From contig JAKURD010000004.1 of assembly GCA_022450045.1 (NCBI GenBank), forward strand, positions 62,001-126,000: a stretch of DNA of 64,000 nucleotides. The letters are read 5' to 3'. The notes beneath the pieces are model-generated. The model saw only the letters and a program-made list of their open reading frames with translations. It did no database searches and was not told where the DNA came from. Of this stretch, positions 44,498 to 53,037 are shown in pieces (position 1 is the first letter of the stretch; each line of letters starts with the position of its first letter). The stretch comes from Gracilimonas sp. (lineage in GTDB: Bacteria; Bacteroidota; Rhodothermia; Balneolales; Balneolaceae). The position numbers and the translations under genes were made by a program.

Positions 44498-45724
44498 ATG
44501 AAAAATTCCGGATTTATTGCACGGCGGTATCTTTTTTCCCGAAAACATATATCGCTGATCTCTACCCTTACATTTATCAGTATTATCGGCATAACCATTG
44601 GTACGGCTTTGCTTATAGTGGTTCTTTCGGTTTTTAATGGTTTTTTTGATGTGATAAAAAGCTTTCTTCTTTCCTATGATCCCGATATCAGAATTGAAGC
44701 CTCAGGGATGAATACCTTCGCACAAAATGAGCAGATGATGCAGCAAATAGAATCACTGCCTGAAGTGCGCATCATCTCTCCGTATGTTGAAGGAAAGGCG
44801 TTATTAGCTCTTAATGGAGTTCAGAATGAAGTGGTGGAAGTAAAAGGAGTGCAACGTGATGTGTTCTTCCAGCTGGTGGATATTGAGGAAAGTGTTACCA
44901 CCGGTGTTTTCGATATTTCGGTGCGCGAGCAAACTCCCGGCATTATTGTACATGAAGATCTGAAGAATAAATTGCGTCTTAATGTAGGTGACGATATTGC
45001 CTTGCTGAGTGCGGCCGGAATGAAAAACGCCCTTACCCAGATCACGGTCCCCCAAACCTATCGGTTTGATGTACGGGGAGCCTACTTTTTGCAGCAAATA
45101 GCCGGTGGCTCAAAGGTGTTCATAGACATTGAAGCAGCAAAGCGCTTGTTCCGTACCAGAAATGAGATCACCGGAATGGATATCAAACTTTACGACAATG
45201 ACGATGCCGAAGAAGTAAAAGAAGAACTAAAGGCAACACTCGGTCCGGATTTTGAGATCTCAACATGGTATGACCTTCAAAAACCACTATATGATGTCAT
45301 GTACCTTGAAAAATGGGGTTCCTTTGTGGTCCTGATCCTAATCGTGATCGTGGCGGTACTTAACATCATTGGATCGTTGACAATGATCGTCATACAAAAG
45401 CAGCGCGATATTGGAATTCTGATGTCCATGGGATATAGCAAAAAAGGGATCAAAACCATTTTCAGAAAACAAGGATTATATATAGGCTTGATCGGTTGCG
45501 GAATAGGAGGCGCTTTAGGGCTATTCTTGAGTTGGGCTCAAATGAAATTTGGCATGGTAAAGCTTTCGTCCGCTTTTATAATTGATGCCTATCCTGTACA
45601 GATAAGCCCAATTGATGTATCCATTATTTTAGCAGCAAGTTTGTTGCTTTGCGTACTGGCAAGTTGGTATCCTGCTCACCGTGCGGCTCAAGTTCAACCC
45701 GCAGATGCCGTTCGGTATGAATAA
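44498..45724 (+). CDS. LolC/LolE-type ABC transporter permease (FtsX family)
   Basis: A 408-residue inner-membrane permease of the MacB/LolC type. Helices lie near residues 22-46 (ISIIGITIGTALLIVVLSVF), 280-305 (WGSFVVLILIVIVAVLNIIG), 330-352 and 370-395. The large periplasmic domain between helices 1 and 2 (about 50-270) is characteristic, as are FIARRYLFSRKH at the start, NIIGSLTMIVIQKQRDIGIL and the end ASWYPAHRAAQVQPADAVRY. Such proteins move lipoproteins to the outer membrane with LolD. A LolD ATPase gene is not beside it. LolC and LolE cannot be told apart here. Confidence 0.88.
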   Translation: MKNSGFIARRYLFSRKHISLISTLTFISIIGITIGTALLIVVLSVFNGFFDVIKSFLLSYDPDIRIEASGMNTFAQNEQMMQQIESLPEVRIISPYVEGKALLALNGVQNEVVEVKGVQRDVFFQLVDIEESVTTGVFDISVREQTPGIIVHEDLKNKLRLNVGDDIALLSAAGMKNALTQITVPQTYRFDVRGAYFLQQIAGGSKVFIDIEAAKRLFRTRNEITGMDIKLYDNDDAEEVKEELKATLGPDFEISTWYDLQKPLYDVMYLEKWGSFVVLILIVIVAVLNIIGSLTMIVIQKQRDIGILMSMGYSKKGIKTIFRKQGLYIGLIGCGIGGALGLFLSWAQMKFGMVKLSSAFIIDAYPVQISPIDVSIILAASLLLCVLASWYPAHRAAQVQPADAVRYE

Positions 45725-45737
45725 GCTTAAATTAGGG

Positions 45738-45790
45738 AATGTTAAGTTTTAAATGTTAAATGAAAGGCTCATTTAACATTTAGCATTCAA
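45738..45790. terminator. Terminator hairpin, third copy of the AATGTTAAATG family
   Basis: AAATGTTAAATGA (45751-45763) pairs perfectly with TCATTTAACATTT (45769-45781), and outer GAATGTTAA pairs partly with TAGCATTC. It lies between converging genes and can serve both. Its core matches 25728-25772 and 26874-26892. Confidence 0.7.
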
Positions 45791-45804
45791 TAATTTGAAA
45801 TTAC

Positions 45805-47493
45805 TTACTCATTATATACATCCGGCAAGTCGTTTTCGTAAAGGATGACATCTCCCGACCGGGCGTGTTTTTTTACCAGTTCATTAGCTTCAAACAAACT
45901 ATTGACCACTCTGACATTCCTCGCAGTGGTATCATGTTCTCTGATTCCTTCCAGGATTGGCTGAGCCCTTTCTTCCCCCACCAATACCACAAGATCGAGA
46001 TTGGCCTTGCCGATAGCTGATCCAAATTTTTTATTTTCCTCGGCTTCTATTTCTCCCAATTCTACCATTCCGGGAGTAATGATAATCCGTTGACCGGAAT
46101 TGAATTGAGCTAATATTTCAACCGCATTTTTGGCACCTACAGGATTAGAGTTAAAAGCATCATCGATTACAAAAAGATCACCTTGCTGTTTCAGTTCCAG
46201 GCGGTGTTCAACAGGTTCGATCTTGGCCGCGGCCAATGCCATGGTCTTCAGGCGGATTCCAAAATGCCTGGCCACGCCCACAGCCAGTAATAAATTCTGG
46301 ACATTATGAGCTCCCAGCAGTTTGGTTTGGAAGCGTTCTTTTTCATCCCCGATCTCCACATCGAATTCCATTCCTGAGGTGTCGTATGAAATAGCGCTTC
46401 CGCGGATCTCTCCTTTTTCTAAGCCGACTAATATGCGATGGATATCAGGCCGCTCGGCTCCCATTTTTGAGACTCTTGGGTCATCGGCATTTAAAATAGC
46501 AACATCACCACCAGCTAAGTTATCGACCAGTCTTCCCTTTTCTTTGGCGATCACATCTTGAGAACCAAATGTTTCAAGGTGAGCAACTCCCACATTTGTA
46601 ACCACGGCAATATCAGGTTTGGCAATATCGCAGAGCTCCTGAATATTACCTTCGTAACGCGCACCCATTTCGAGGATCAGGATCTGGTGGTGTGATTGCA
46701 GATCGTTGTTTATCACTTTACAAGTTCCCATCGGAGTGTTGTAGCTGCCGGGCGTGGAGCATACGTTGAACCGTTCCTTCAGAAGATCACGGATCATGAA
46801 TTTAGTACTGGTCTTGCCATAACTTCCGGTGATGGCGATCACCTTAAGATCGGGCATGGAAGCCAGTTTTTTCCGAGCCTGCTTCTTGAATCCGTTTTGG
46901 ATGAATTTTTCCACAGGGTTGATAAATAAGCCGGAGAGCAAAATGAAGAAGGGAATAAATGTAGCTCCAAACCCCCACCCTACAAGTAGCATCAGCAGAT
47001 CAAAAGAGAGAACTCCGGAGAAGTGGTTAGGTAGAGGAATATTATAATAAGGGAAAAACCCTGTAAAGCTCATGTAAGTAAATAGCGCCGGAAATATGGC
47101 AGAGAGAATAACGTACGGAATCATGAAACGCTTTACGCGGGAAGTATATACCAGTGGTTTTTTAACCTTAGCCTGCATATATCGGGAGGCCGAACCAAAC
47201 CAGAAAATGGAAAACACGAAGAAAATAATACACAAAGACGAATATGTAATGGTTTCCATGATCCAGTCATCAAACCAAAGCAGCAAAAATATGGCGATGT
47301 TGATCATGGCAATATTTGCGGGTATGACCTTTTCGCTCCAGTGGCCTTTCATCCATTGCCAAAACTCGCTGTTCTTATATCCAACTTGCTGATAGGTGTG
47401 AAGGAAAAAGCGCATACGGAGCCAGGTGTACCGCAGGAAAAGAAGACATAAGAGAATTGCGCCGACATCAAGGAGCGTGTAATACCAGTTCAA
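45805..47493 (-). CDS. Membrane-anchored MurF-like Mur ligase
   Basis: A 562-residue protein with two parts. Residues 1-205 contain about five membrane helices (for example WYYTLLDVGAILLCLLFLRY, IAMINIAIFLLLWF, TYSSLCIIFFVFSIFWFG, MIPYVILSAIFPALFTYMSF). Residues 215-562 are a Mur ligase: P-loop GSYGKTSTK (near 222), ILEMGARYEGNIQELCDIAK (EMGA is typical of MurF), TNVGVAHLETFGS, AILNADDP, LGAHNVQNLLLAVGVA, and VIDDAFNSNPVGAKNA. Normal MurF is soluble and about 450 residues, so the membrane domain is an extra feature known from MurF-like ligases in some phyla. Which peptide it adds is not known. Confidence 0.8.
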   Translation of the reverse strand: MNWYYTLLDVGAILLCLLFLRYTWLRMRFFLHTYQQVGYKNSEFWQWMKGHWSEKVIPANIAMINIAIFLLLWFDDWIMETITYSSLCIIFFVFSIFWFGSASRYMQAKVKKPLVYTSRVKRFMIPYVILSAIFPALFTYMSFTGFFPYYNIPLPNHFSGVLSFDLLMLLVGWGFGATFIPFFILLSGLFINPVEKFIQNGFKKQARKKLASMPDLKVIAITGSYGKTSTKFMIRDLLKERFNVCSTPGSYNTPMGTCKVINNDLQSHHQILILEMGARYEGNIQELCDIAKPDIAVVTNVGVAHLETFGSQDVIAKEKGRLVDNLAGGDVAILNADDPRVSKMGAERPDIHRILVGLEKGEIRGSAISYDTSGMEFDVEIGDEKERFQTKLLGAHNVQNLLLAVGVARHFGIRLKTMALAAAKIEPVEHRLELKQQGDLFVIDDAFNSNPVGAKNAVEILAQFNSGQRIIITPGMVELGEIEAEENKKFGSAIGKANLDLVVLVGEERAQPILEGIREHDTTARNVRVVNSLFEANELVKKHARSGDVILYENDLPDVYNE

Positions 47494-47635
47494 ATTATTC
47501 AGAATATGTTTTGAGGATTAAGCCGTTGTGATTAACAGGAAGGTATGAAATTAACAGTTATTCGAAATCGGTTTAGAACCTTCCTATATTCACCGCGCAT
47601 TCAATAAAATTGTTTCAATAAACGAAGAGAAATAT

Positions 47636-48640
47636 ATGAAATTAATTATCCCAATGGCCGGACGGGGTACACGCGTTCGTCCACATTCCCACACAGTTCC
47701 AAAACCGTTGCTTCCTGTTGCGGGAACCATGATTGTTGAGCGTATTGTAGAGACCTTTAACCGCACCCTCGATCGTGATATTACCGATATCGTATATATC
47801 CTCGGTCCCGATTTTGGAGAAGACATCAGGCAGCCACTTCGCGAGATGAGCAAACGCCACAATGCCAAAGCCCTTTTTGAAGTGCAGGCTGAAGCACTGG
47901 GAACCGCACATGCCGTTGCCATGGCCAAAGAGCATTTGGATGGAGAAGTGATCATCGCTTTTGCGGACACCATTTTTGACAGTGAAGAAAAGTTTGATCT
48001 TGGAGATGCAGACAGTGTGATATGGTTAAAGAAAGTCGAAGATCCATCTCGTTTTGGTGTGGCCGTGCATGAGGGCGACAAGATCACTGGGTTTGTGGAG
48101 AAGCCTAAGGAGTTTATTTCTGACCTTGCTATAATTGGGGTGTATTATTTCAAAGATGGAAATTATTTCAAGAAACAAATCGAGTGGGTGCTGAATAATG
48201 ATATGAGAGGACCGGGCGGAGAGTATTTCCTAACTGCTGCTCTTGATAAAATGATCAAGGATGGCAAGATCTTCAAGACAGCTACCGTTGATGAGTGGCT
48301 GGATTGTGGAACGCTTCCGGCCTGGCTGGAAACTACCGGCATCATCACCGAAAAAGAATTTGAAGGCGTTGATGAAAGCCGGTTCAAAGAAACCAAAATC
48401 ATTCCGCCAGTATATATCGGGGAAGGGGTTGAAATTGAGAACAGTATTATTGGTCCAAAAGTAAGCATTGAGGCGAATACAGTGATCAAAAACTCAACCA
48501 TTAAAAACACCATCATCCGCGAACACGCCAACCTGGAAAAAGTGGAAACGGAGGGCTCCACAATTGGGGCCCATACGTCTCTCAAAAATGTAAAGGGAAC
48601 GGTTGATGTGGGAGATCACAGCATGTTGGATATAGGGTAA
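47636..48640 (+). CDS. Sugar-1-phosphate nucleotidyltransferase with left-handed beta-helix
   Basis: A 334-residue protein. Residues 1-230 form a nucleotidyltransferase: MKLIIPMAGRGTRVRPHSHT with the G-x-G-T-R loop, KPLLPVAG with the catalytic Lys, ALGTAHAVAMAK, FADTIFD and VEKPKEFIS. Residues about 265-334 have hexapeptide repeats (YIGEGVEIENSIIGPKVSI, STIKNTIIREHANLEK, TIGAHTSLKNV) forming a beta-helix. It resembles glucose-1-phosphate thymidylyltransferases and GlmU-like proteins; a substrate cannot be assigned. It could supply a nucleotide sugar for envelope or glycogen, but no ADP-glucose signature was recognised. Confidence 0.85.
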   Translation: MKLIIPMAGRGTRVRPHSHTVPKPLLPVAGTMIVERIVETFNRTLDRDITDIVYILGPDFGEDIRQPLREMSKRHNAKALFEVQAEALGTAHAVAMAKEHLDGEVIIAFADTIFDSEEKFDLGDADSVIWLKKVEDPSRFGVAVHEGDKITGFVEKPKEFISDLAIIGVYYFKDGNYFKKQIEWVLNNDMRGPGGEYFLTAALDKMIKDGKIFKTATVDEWLDCGTLPAWLETTGIITEKEFEGVDESRFKETKIIPPVYIGEGVEIENSIIGPKVSIEANTVIKNSTIKNTIIREHANLEKVETEGSTIGAHTSLKNVKGTVDVGDHSMLDIG

Positions 48641-48676
48641 AGTTTAGGACTGTATTTAAAGTGTAAATAACATGAA

Positions 48677-49013
48677 TTCGAGATAAAGAATTTTAAAAGG
48701 CTATGAGATTCATCTGACGGATACCCCGTCTGATCGACAAACAGGCAGGGTGATGTAATGGGCAAAAAATCCTTTTGAGCTTAGAAGCCCAGATCAAACA
48801 AACGGCCAGATGGAACTGGAGCCATCGACCGAGAGGCAGGTTAAACATTCCCGGATTCGATCTGATGGATTACCCGTCTGATCGATGATACAGGGGTCGG
48901 TGTTGGATTGGGATAAGGAAAAGACGTAGAAGCCCAAATCAAACAACCGATTAGACGGACCTGGAATCATCAGACCGCGACTCAAAGGCTTGAACGAGGA
49001 TAATTATCTCGAA
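48677..49013. repeat. 337-bp element: two diverged 147-bp repeats inside a 10-bp inverted repeat
   Basis: TTCGAGATAA (48677-48686) and TTATCTCGAA (49004-49013) are perfect inverted ends. Between them copy 1 (48707-48853) and copy 2 (48854-49000) align: both start GATTC-ATCTGA, contain CCCGTCTGATCGA, then TAGAAGCCCANATCAAACAA and a segment with AGANGGANCTGGA. Each copy can fold TCTGAYGG against CCGTCTGA. The changes keep the stem partly paired, which hints at structured RNA or DNA. Confidence 0.65.
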
Positions 49014-49116
49014 CTGACGTTAAATAAGCTTTTTTATTTTAGATGGAATTTAAGACATCTTTCAATCATGACTAACCGATAAAAATTCCGGCACCATGAG
49101 ATCTTAACCTCATTGC

Positions 49117-49145
49117 GATAACTTCAGGAGTTATCCTCCTTTTTA
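49117..49145 (+). terminator. Possible terminator after the tandem-repeat element
   Basis: GATAACT pairs with AGTTATC (49117-49123/49129-49135) and CCTCCTTTTT follows. A second small stem (TCCTC/GAGGA) overlaps. It is weak, but would end plus-strand transcription from the repeat region. Confidence 0.4.
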
Positions 49146-49177
49146 GAGGATTGAATTATGCATATCCAATCCTTTAA

Positions 49178-49426
49178 TCCATTATACTCTTATGGAGTAT
49201 TGTTTTGGGCAGCACCGCTTTTGGAGTATATGGCTACAGCATTCAGGATGGGAAACTAAAGATTTTACGGTTAGGGTGGTCAAAAGACATCAAACTCTCA
49301 GAATTAAATACGATAGAAGAGAAACCTAATGCCATGTTAGGATCGTTAGGAGGTTTGGGGTCGGGAATTTATTCAAAATACTGGGTTCACTTGAAAATGA
49401 AACAAGAGGGGCTCAGGTACTGGTAG
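49178..49426 (+). pseudogene. Fragment of a bacterial PH-domain protein
   Basis: The open frame begins inside a hydrophobic stretch (SIILLWSIVLGSTAFGVYGY) and continues SIQDGKLKILRLGWSKDIKL then NTIEEKPNAMLGS, which resembles small membrane-anchored PH-domain proteins, where this is followed by a glycine-rich loop. After about residue 65 the similarity ends and the frame runs into text unrelated to PH domains. There is no ATG at the expected place. It looks like a gene cut on both sides. Confidence 0.55.
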
Positions 49427-49443
49427 AAATTGAAGATCCGATG
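49357..49443 (+). pseudogene. Short remnant of an efflux-pump adaptor (HlyD-type)
   Basis: In a frame overlapping the end of the PH fragment, FKILGSLENETRGAQVLVEI then EDPM is read, which resembles the conserved beta-barrel segment of RND periplasmic adaptors (typically D-P-x-T-R-x-A-Q-V-x-V-x-V/I-x-x-P). It is joined directly to the RND permease fragment, as if a deletion had fused the adaptor to the permease tail. Confidence 0.45.
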
Positions 49444-49907
49444 CCCAGCCGCTTATCGTGATGGGCGCGATTCCATTCGGAATTGTTGGAGCCGTGATCG
49501 GGCATATTTTATTGGGGTATGACCTTTCCCTTGTCAGTTTGATGGGAGTGATTGCCCTCTCCGGTGTGGTTCTGAATGATTCTTTGATTATGATCGATTA
49601 TGCCAATAAAAAGCGTAAGAAAGGGGAATCGGTGTTTGATGCCATTCATGAAGCCGGGCTCCGGCGTTTTCGTCCGATCATTCTTACTACCCTAACCACG
49701 TTCGGTGGATTAACGCCCATTATTTTGGAAACATATATCCAAGCTACCCAGCTGATACCTATGGCTATTTCTTTAGGCTTCGGTATCGTATTTGCAACTT
49801 CGATTATCCTGGTTCTGGTACTCTGTCTGTATATGATCCTTGAAGATCTTGTTAATATTGTAAAAGAGAACTTTAAGCCTGAAGAGCTTCAATTATCACC
49901 TGAGTAA
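49436..49907 (+). pseudogene. C-terminal fragment of an RND efflux permease
   Basis: About 155 codons match the last part of RND permeases: [20 protein letters not shown], then [32 protein letters not shown] and [20 protein letters not shown], ending in two further helices and a polar tail. Full-length pumps have about 1,030 residues, so roughly 85 percent is lost. There is a stop codon (TGA) just upstream in the same frame. A GTG at 49458 could start translation, but the product would have only part of the membrane domain. Confidence 0.85.
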
Positions 49908-49913
49908 TATATT

Positions 49914-51659
49914 TTATCCTCGTTCCTCTACGACTTTCTCATAAGCGGCTTTTACTTTCACACCCGCAATAGCTTCATTCACATTGAACAAGTGATCGCC
50001 AATTTTTTCAAGGCGGTTTAGGTAGTCAAGAAATACAAAGCCGACTTTATTGGAATAGGCCTTGTTCTCAAGTTGACCATAGTGATATTCTAACAGTTCA
50101 TCACGGTAGTCGTTAATGTATTGTTCAATTTCCATCGCCTTATCCAATGTTATATCTCTACTGTCAGCGGTGAGGTTGTTACGAACATTTTGAATAGCCT
50201 CATGAATAAGATCCAGCATGTTTTTAATGCGAACCATGGAAGGTTCTGTCAACTCAGTCCCGTCAGATTGCATTCGCTCAAAGGTTTTTGACATCTGATA
50301 GTAGATGTCGCCCACCCTTTCTAAGTCATTGATCATGCTATGTATGTTGCGGATGCGCCGGGTAGCTTCTTCCGTTAAGTTGTAACTTGAGATCTTGGTG
50401 AGATATTCCGCAATTTCCAGTTCTATGGTATCGGTTATCTCTTCCCTTTTTTTGATCTTGGCTAAAAACTGATCTCGTTTGTTCTGCTTGTTGAGCAGCA
50501 ATCCCTGAAAATTGAAGTGTATTTTCTCAATTAGTTTGCCGAAGAGTTCTACTTCTTTGTGGGCTTGCGAAATAGATAACTCCGGAGAAGACATCATGCC
50601 GGAAGAAATATATTGCAGACGATAGGTATTATCAGCTCCTTTCTTCTCTTTTTGATATTTCTCGATCAGCTTCACAATGCGGGGCACAAAGCCAAATAAC
50701 AATAATACATTCAACACATTAAAGGTAGTGTGAAATAATGAAAGAGCAAGAGTGGCATTGGCGCGCCCGATTTCATCTGATGCTGCGAAAACGGAGCCGG
50801 CTTCCGGAGAGAAGTAGCTCATGATATTATCAATACCTATTAAAAAAGGCTGCATTAGTATCAGCATCCAGATCACCCCAAAAATATTGAACACAAAGTG
50901 AAAGCGAGCAGCTCTCTTTGCATAGACGTTTCCAACAAGGGCAGCAATATTTGCCGTTACGGTAGTTCCGATATTTTCACCAAGTACCATGGCTGCGGCA
51001 ATTGGGAAGTCGATCCATCCCTGAAATAACATCACCAAGGTAATGGCGGTCGCAGCGGATGAAGACTGTGTAATTAAAGTTAAAATGGTTCCTATTACTA
51101 CAAAGATTAAAATGGAGATAAAACCAAATTCAGTAAATTGATCAAGGAACATAAACATCTCAGGATTTTCCTGGATGTTAGGGACGGCATTTTTAATAAA
51201 ATCGAGTCCTATAAAGAGAATTCCAAACCCGATCATGGCCTCGGACAGGTTGCGTAATTTCTCCTTTCCGAAAAACATAAATGGGAAGAACAGTCCAATC
51301 AGCATAATGGCAATGGGAGTGATCTCCATCTTAAACCCAAAAATGGAAACCATCCAGGCGGTAACTGTAGTGCCGATATTTGCCCCCATAATAACCCCGG
51401 TTGATTCCACAAAAGTGATAAGCCCTGCGTTTACGAAACTAACAACCATTACCGTTGTAGTGGAAGAAGATTGGGTAATGGTTGTGGCTGTAAATCCCGT
51501 GAAAAGGCCTCGAAGTCGGGTGGTGGTCATTCCTTTTAGGATAGCGCGAAGCCTGCTTCCGGCAACTTTTTGGAGACCGTCACTAAAGACTTTCATCCCA
51601 TAAATAAAGATCCCGAGTGACCCGATCAATTGGAGAAAGTCAAAAAAGCTATAAGCCAT
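49914..51659 (-). CDS. Na/Pi cotransporter family protein with PhoU-like tail
   Basis: A 581-residue protein. Residues 1-330 hold about eight to nine membrane helices with the duplicated Na/Pi signature: TTITQSSSTTTVMVVSFVNA and TLITQSSSAATAITLVM, each followed by GANIGTTVTA or GENIGTTVTA. Residues about 370-560 form a helical PhoU-like domain (IRNIHSMINDLERVGDIYYQ, then LEKIGDHLFNVNEAI). Such transporters take up phosphate with sodium. It has no pho regulon partners in the window. Confidence 0.9.
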   Translation of the reverse strand: MAYSFFDFLQLIGSLGIFIYGMKVFSDGLQKVAGSRLRAILKGMTTTRLRGLFTGFTATTITQSSSTTTVMVVSFVNAGLITFVESTGVIMGANIGTTVTAWMVSIFGFKMEITPIAIMLIGLFFPFMFFGKEKLRNLSEAMIGFGILFIGLDFIKNAVPNIQENPEMFMFLDQFTEFGFISILIFVVIGTILTLITQSSSAATAITLVMLFQGWIDFPIAAAMVLGENIGTTVTANIAALVGNVYAKRAARFHFVFNIFGVIWMLILMQPFLIGIDNIMSYFSPEAGSVFAASDEIGRANATLALSLFHTTFNVLNVLLLFGFVPRIVKLIEKYQKEKKGADNTYRLQYISSGMMSSPELSISQAHKEVELFGKLIEKIHFNFQGLLLNKQNKRDQFLAKIKKREEITDTIELEIAEYLTKISSYNLTEEATRRIRNIHSMINDLERVGDIYYQMSKTFERMQSDGTELTEPSMVRIKNMLDLIHEAIQNVRNNLTADSRDITLDKAMEIEQYINDYRDELLEYHYGQLENKAYSNKVGFVFLDYLNRLEKIGDHLFNVNEAIAGVKVKAAYEKVVEERG

Positions 51660-52005
51660 TTTATACGATTAAGTGTGCTGAGATGAGCGGGAAGATAACA
51701 GTTATTATGGCTATCTAAAACCGATTGCGATGTGGTTAAGGAAGCCAAGTGTAACGGAGACAAATAATAGCATTATGTCTATGTTCAGTTGCCGGGTAGA
51801 ATACCAGTTGTTGGTTACCTGTTGCCAATCCGGCAGCGTATAGATAAACAATATGATTAGGCTATGGGAATGGAAGTGTAATCTGCGACAAGGGTTGCAA
51901 CCCCTTGCCGACATTCCATAGATGACTCCACATTAGTGGGAGTTGCTTTATTTTAAATTTAATTCTTAATTCAGTTGTGGCATAAATAAGGAGAAATCAT
52001 GATTC
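51660..52005. other. Gene-free spacer with dispersed repeat copy B
   Basis: No gene is recognised. Most of the stretch is the repeat at 51777-51935; the short open frame over it (51711-51914) is a by-product of the repeat. The remainder shows no obvious signal. Confidence 0.6.
51777..51935 (-). repeat. Dispersed repeat copy B (about 155 bp)
   Basis: Reverse complement of this stretch aligns to 11361-11516 over most of its length, with identical blocks ACAGGTAACCA and CGGCAACTGAACAT and the core palindrome CAAGGGGTTGCAACCCTTG. It sits upstream of a minus-strand gene and in inverse orientation to copy A. Confidence 0.7.
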
Positions 52006-52371
52006 ATGGAAACCAAACAGATCATAGAAACGTTTTTTGAGGAACAACTTGGAGAAACCTCTCAATATTTTTTATATAAAGACAAGAAACTGCTCAATGA
52101 AGGGCGATATGTGGAATTTGCTGAAGAGCAGTTAGCTAAAGCGAAGAAAATATTTCTTTCGGTTTCATTTCCGTTGTTAATTTGTTCCTGGTATGGGACT
52201 ATAAGCCTCATTGAATATGGTGCTGACCCAAACTGGTTTGATCTTACTATTGGTCTTGGATTTTGGGTAGCTCTGGCAGGAGTGGCTTTTTACGCACCCA
52301 AAGAATATTACACCATCAAGAGCTCGATGAATTTATTCATCAAAATGATGAAGGAAAAGGAATCTGGCTAA
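52006..52371 (+). CDS. Small membrane protein of unknown function
   Basis: A 121-residue protein. The first 45 residues are charged and helical (ETKQIIETFFEEQLGETSQY, then EGRYVEFAEEQLAKAKK). Two membrane helices follow (about 47-70, IFLSVSFPLLICSWYGTISL; about 77-97, FDLTIGLGFWVALAGVAFYA), and the C-terminus is charged. No family is recognised. The start fits a small gene of its own; it converges with ruvA. Confidence 0.6.
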   Translation: METKQIIETFFEEQLGETSQYFLYKDKKLLNEGRYVEFAEEQLAKAKKIFLSVSFPLLICSWYGTISLIEYGADPNWFDLTIGLGFWVALAGVAFYAPKEYYTIKSSMNLFIKMMKEKESG

Positions 52372-52380
52372 GGGTTCTGC

Positions 52381-52977
52381 TTATTTATTCAAACTGGCCA
52401 GTGCTTTCTTAATGACCATCGAAGCATCTTCACTGCCGGTTTCTTTTAGCGCTTTCATTACCGCCTGCTCCGATTCTTTCTTTTTGAAACCAAGAGATTC
52501 GAGAGCGGAAATGGCTTCACCTGTAACGCTGGGTTCAGATGTAGAGGTCGGTTCAACTCCGGCAGAGGCCGCATATTCAGCAAGCTTATCCTTTAACTCT
52601 ACAATGATTCGCTCTGCCGTTTTCTTGCCAATGCCCGGCACTTTGGAAAGGGTGCCGGCTTCGCTGTTGATGATAGCCCTAATAAGCTGATCAGCCGGTA
52701 AGCCTGATAAAATGGTAAGTCCTAATTTCGGACCCACTCCTTTTACAGTAATGAGCTTCTCAAAAAGGGCCTTTTCATCCGAAGAGAAGAATCCAAACAA
52801 CCGCTGATCACTGTCGGTGATGTGATGATAGGTAAGCAATTTTACTTCTGCCCCGGCGCTTTCAAGTTGCTCTTGGGTGATGGAGGAAATTTCAACCCGG
52901 TAGCCTACACCGGATACATCAAGGATCACAAGTCCTTCTCTTTTTTCTTCGATGTAACCTTTTAAAAAAGCGATCAT
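52381..52977 (-). CDS. ruvA: Holliday junction DNA helicase subunit RuvA
   Basis: A 198-residue tetrameric junction-binding protein that loads RuvB. It begins MIAFLKGYIEEKREGLVILD; a TTG/ATG extension upstream at 53034 has no similarity and was dropped. The OB fold (1-65) contains DVSGVGYRVEIS, two helix-hairpin-helix motifs follow (LITVKGVGPKLGLTILSGLP and SKVPGIGKKTAERIIVELKD), and the C-terminal domain III (about 150-198, ISALESLGFKKKESEQAVMK) contacts RuvB. Length is normal. RuvB is not in the window. Confidence 0.95.
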   Translation of the reverse strand: MIAFLKGYIEEKREGLVILDVSGVGYRVEISSITQEQLESAGAEVKLLTYHHITDSDQRLFGFFSSDEKALFEKLITVKGVGPKLGLTILSGLPADQLIRAIINSEAGTLSKVPGIGKKTAERIIVELKDKLAEYAASAGVEPTSTSEPSVTGEAISALESLGFKKKESEQAVMKALKETGSEDASMVIKKALASLNK

Positions 52978-53037
52978 AGTTAATTTGTTAATAGAATGCA
53001 GGGGCCGTATAACATACGCCCAAAATTGATTCAACCA

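Larger units (their letters stand above)
48641..49177. other. 540-bp stretch with tandem repeat and terminator-like hairpin, no gene
   Basis: Contains a diverged two-copy tandem repeat (48707-49000), framed by a 10-bp inverted repeat, and a hairpin at 49117-49135 followed by CCTCCTTTTT. No reading frame has coding features. Confidence 0.6.

Noticed and set aside
47636..48640. Nucleotidyltransferase as GlgC (ADP-glucose pyrophosphorylase)
   Set aside because: Its sequence resembles thymidylyl/GlmU-like enzymes and lacks recognisable GlgC-specific text.
51711..51914. 67-residue minus-strand frame
   Set aside because: It coincides with the dispersed repeat copy B and is not conserved as protein in copy A beyond a few residues.
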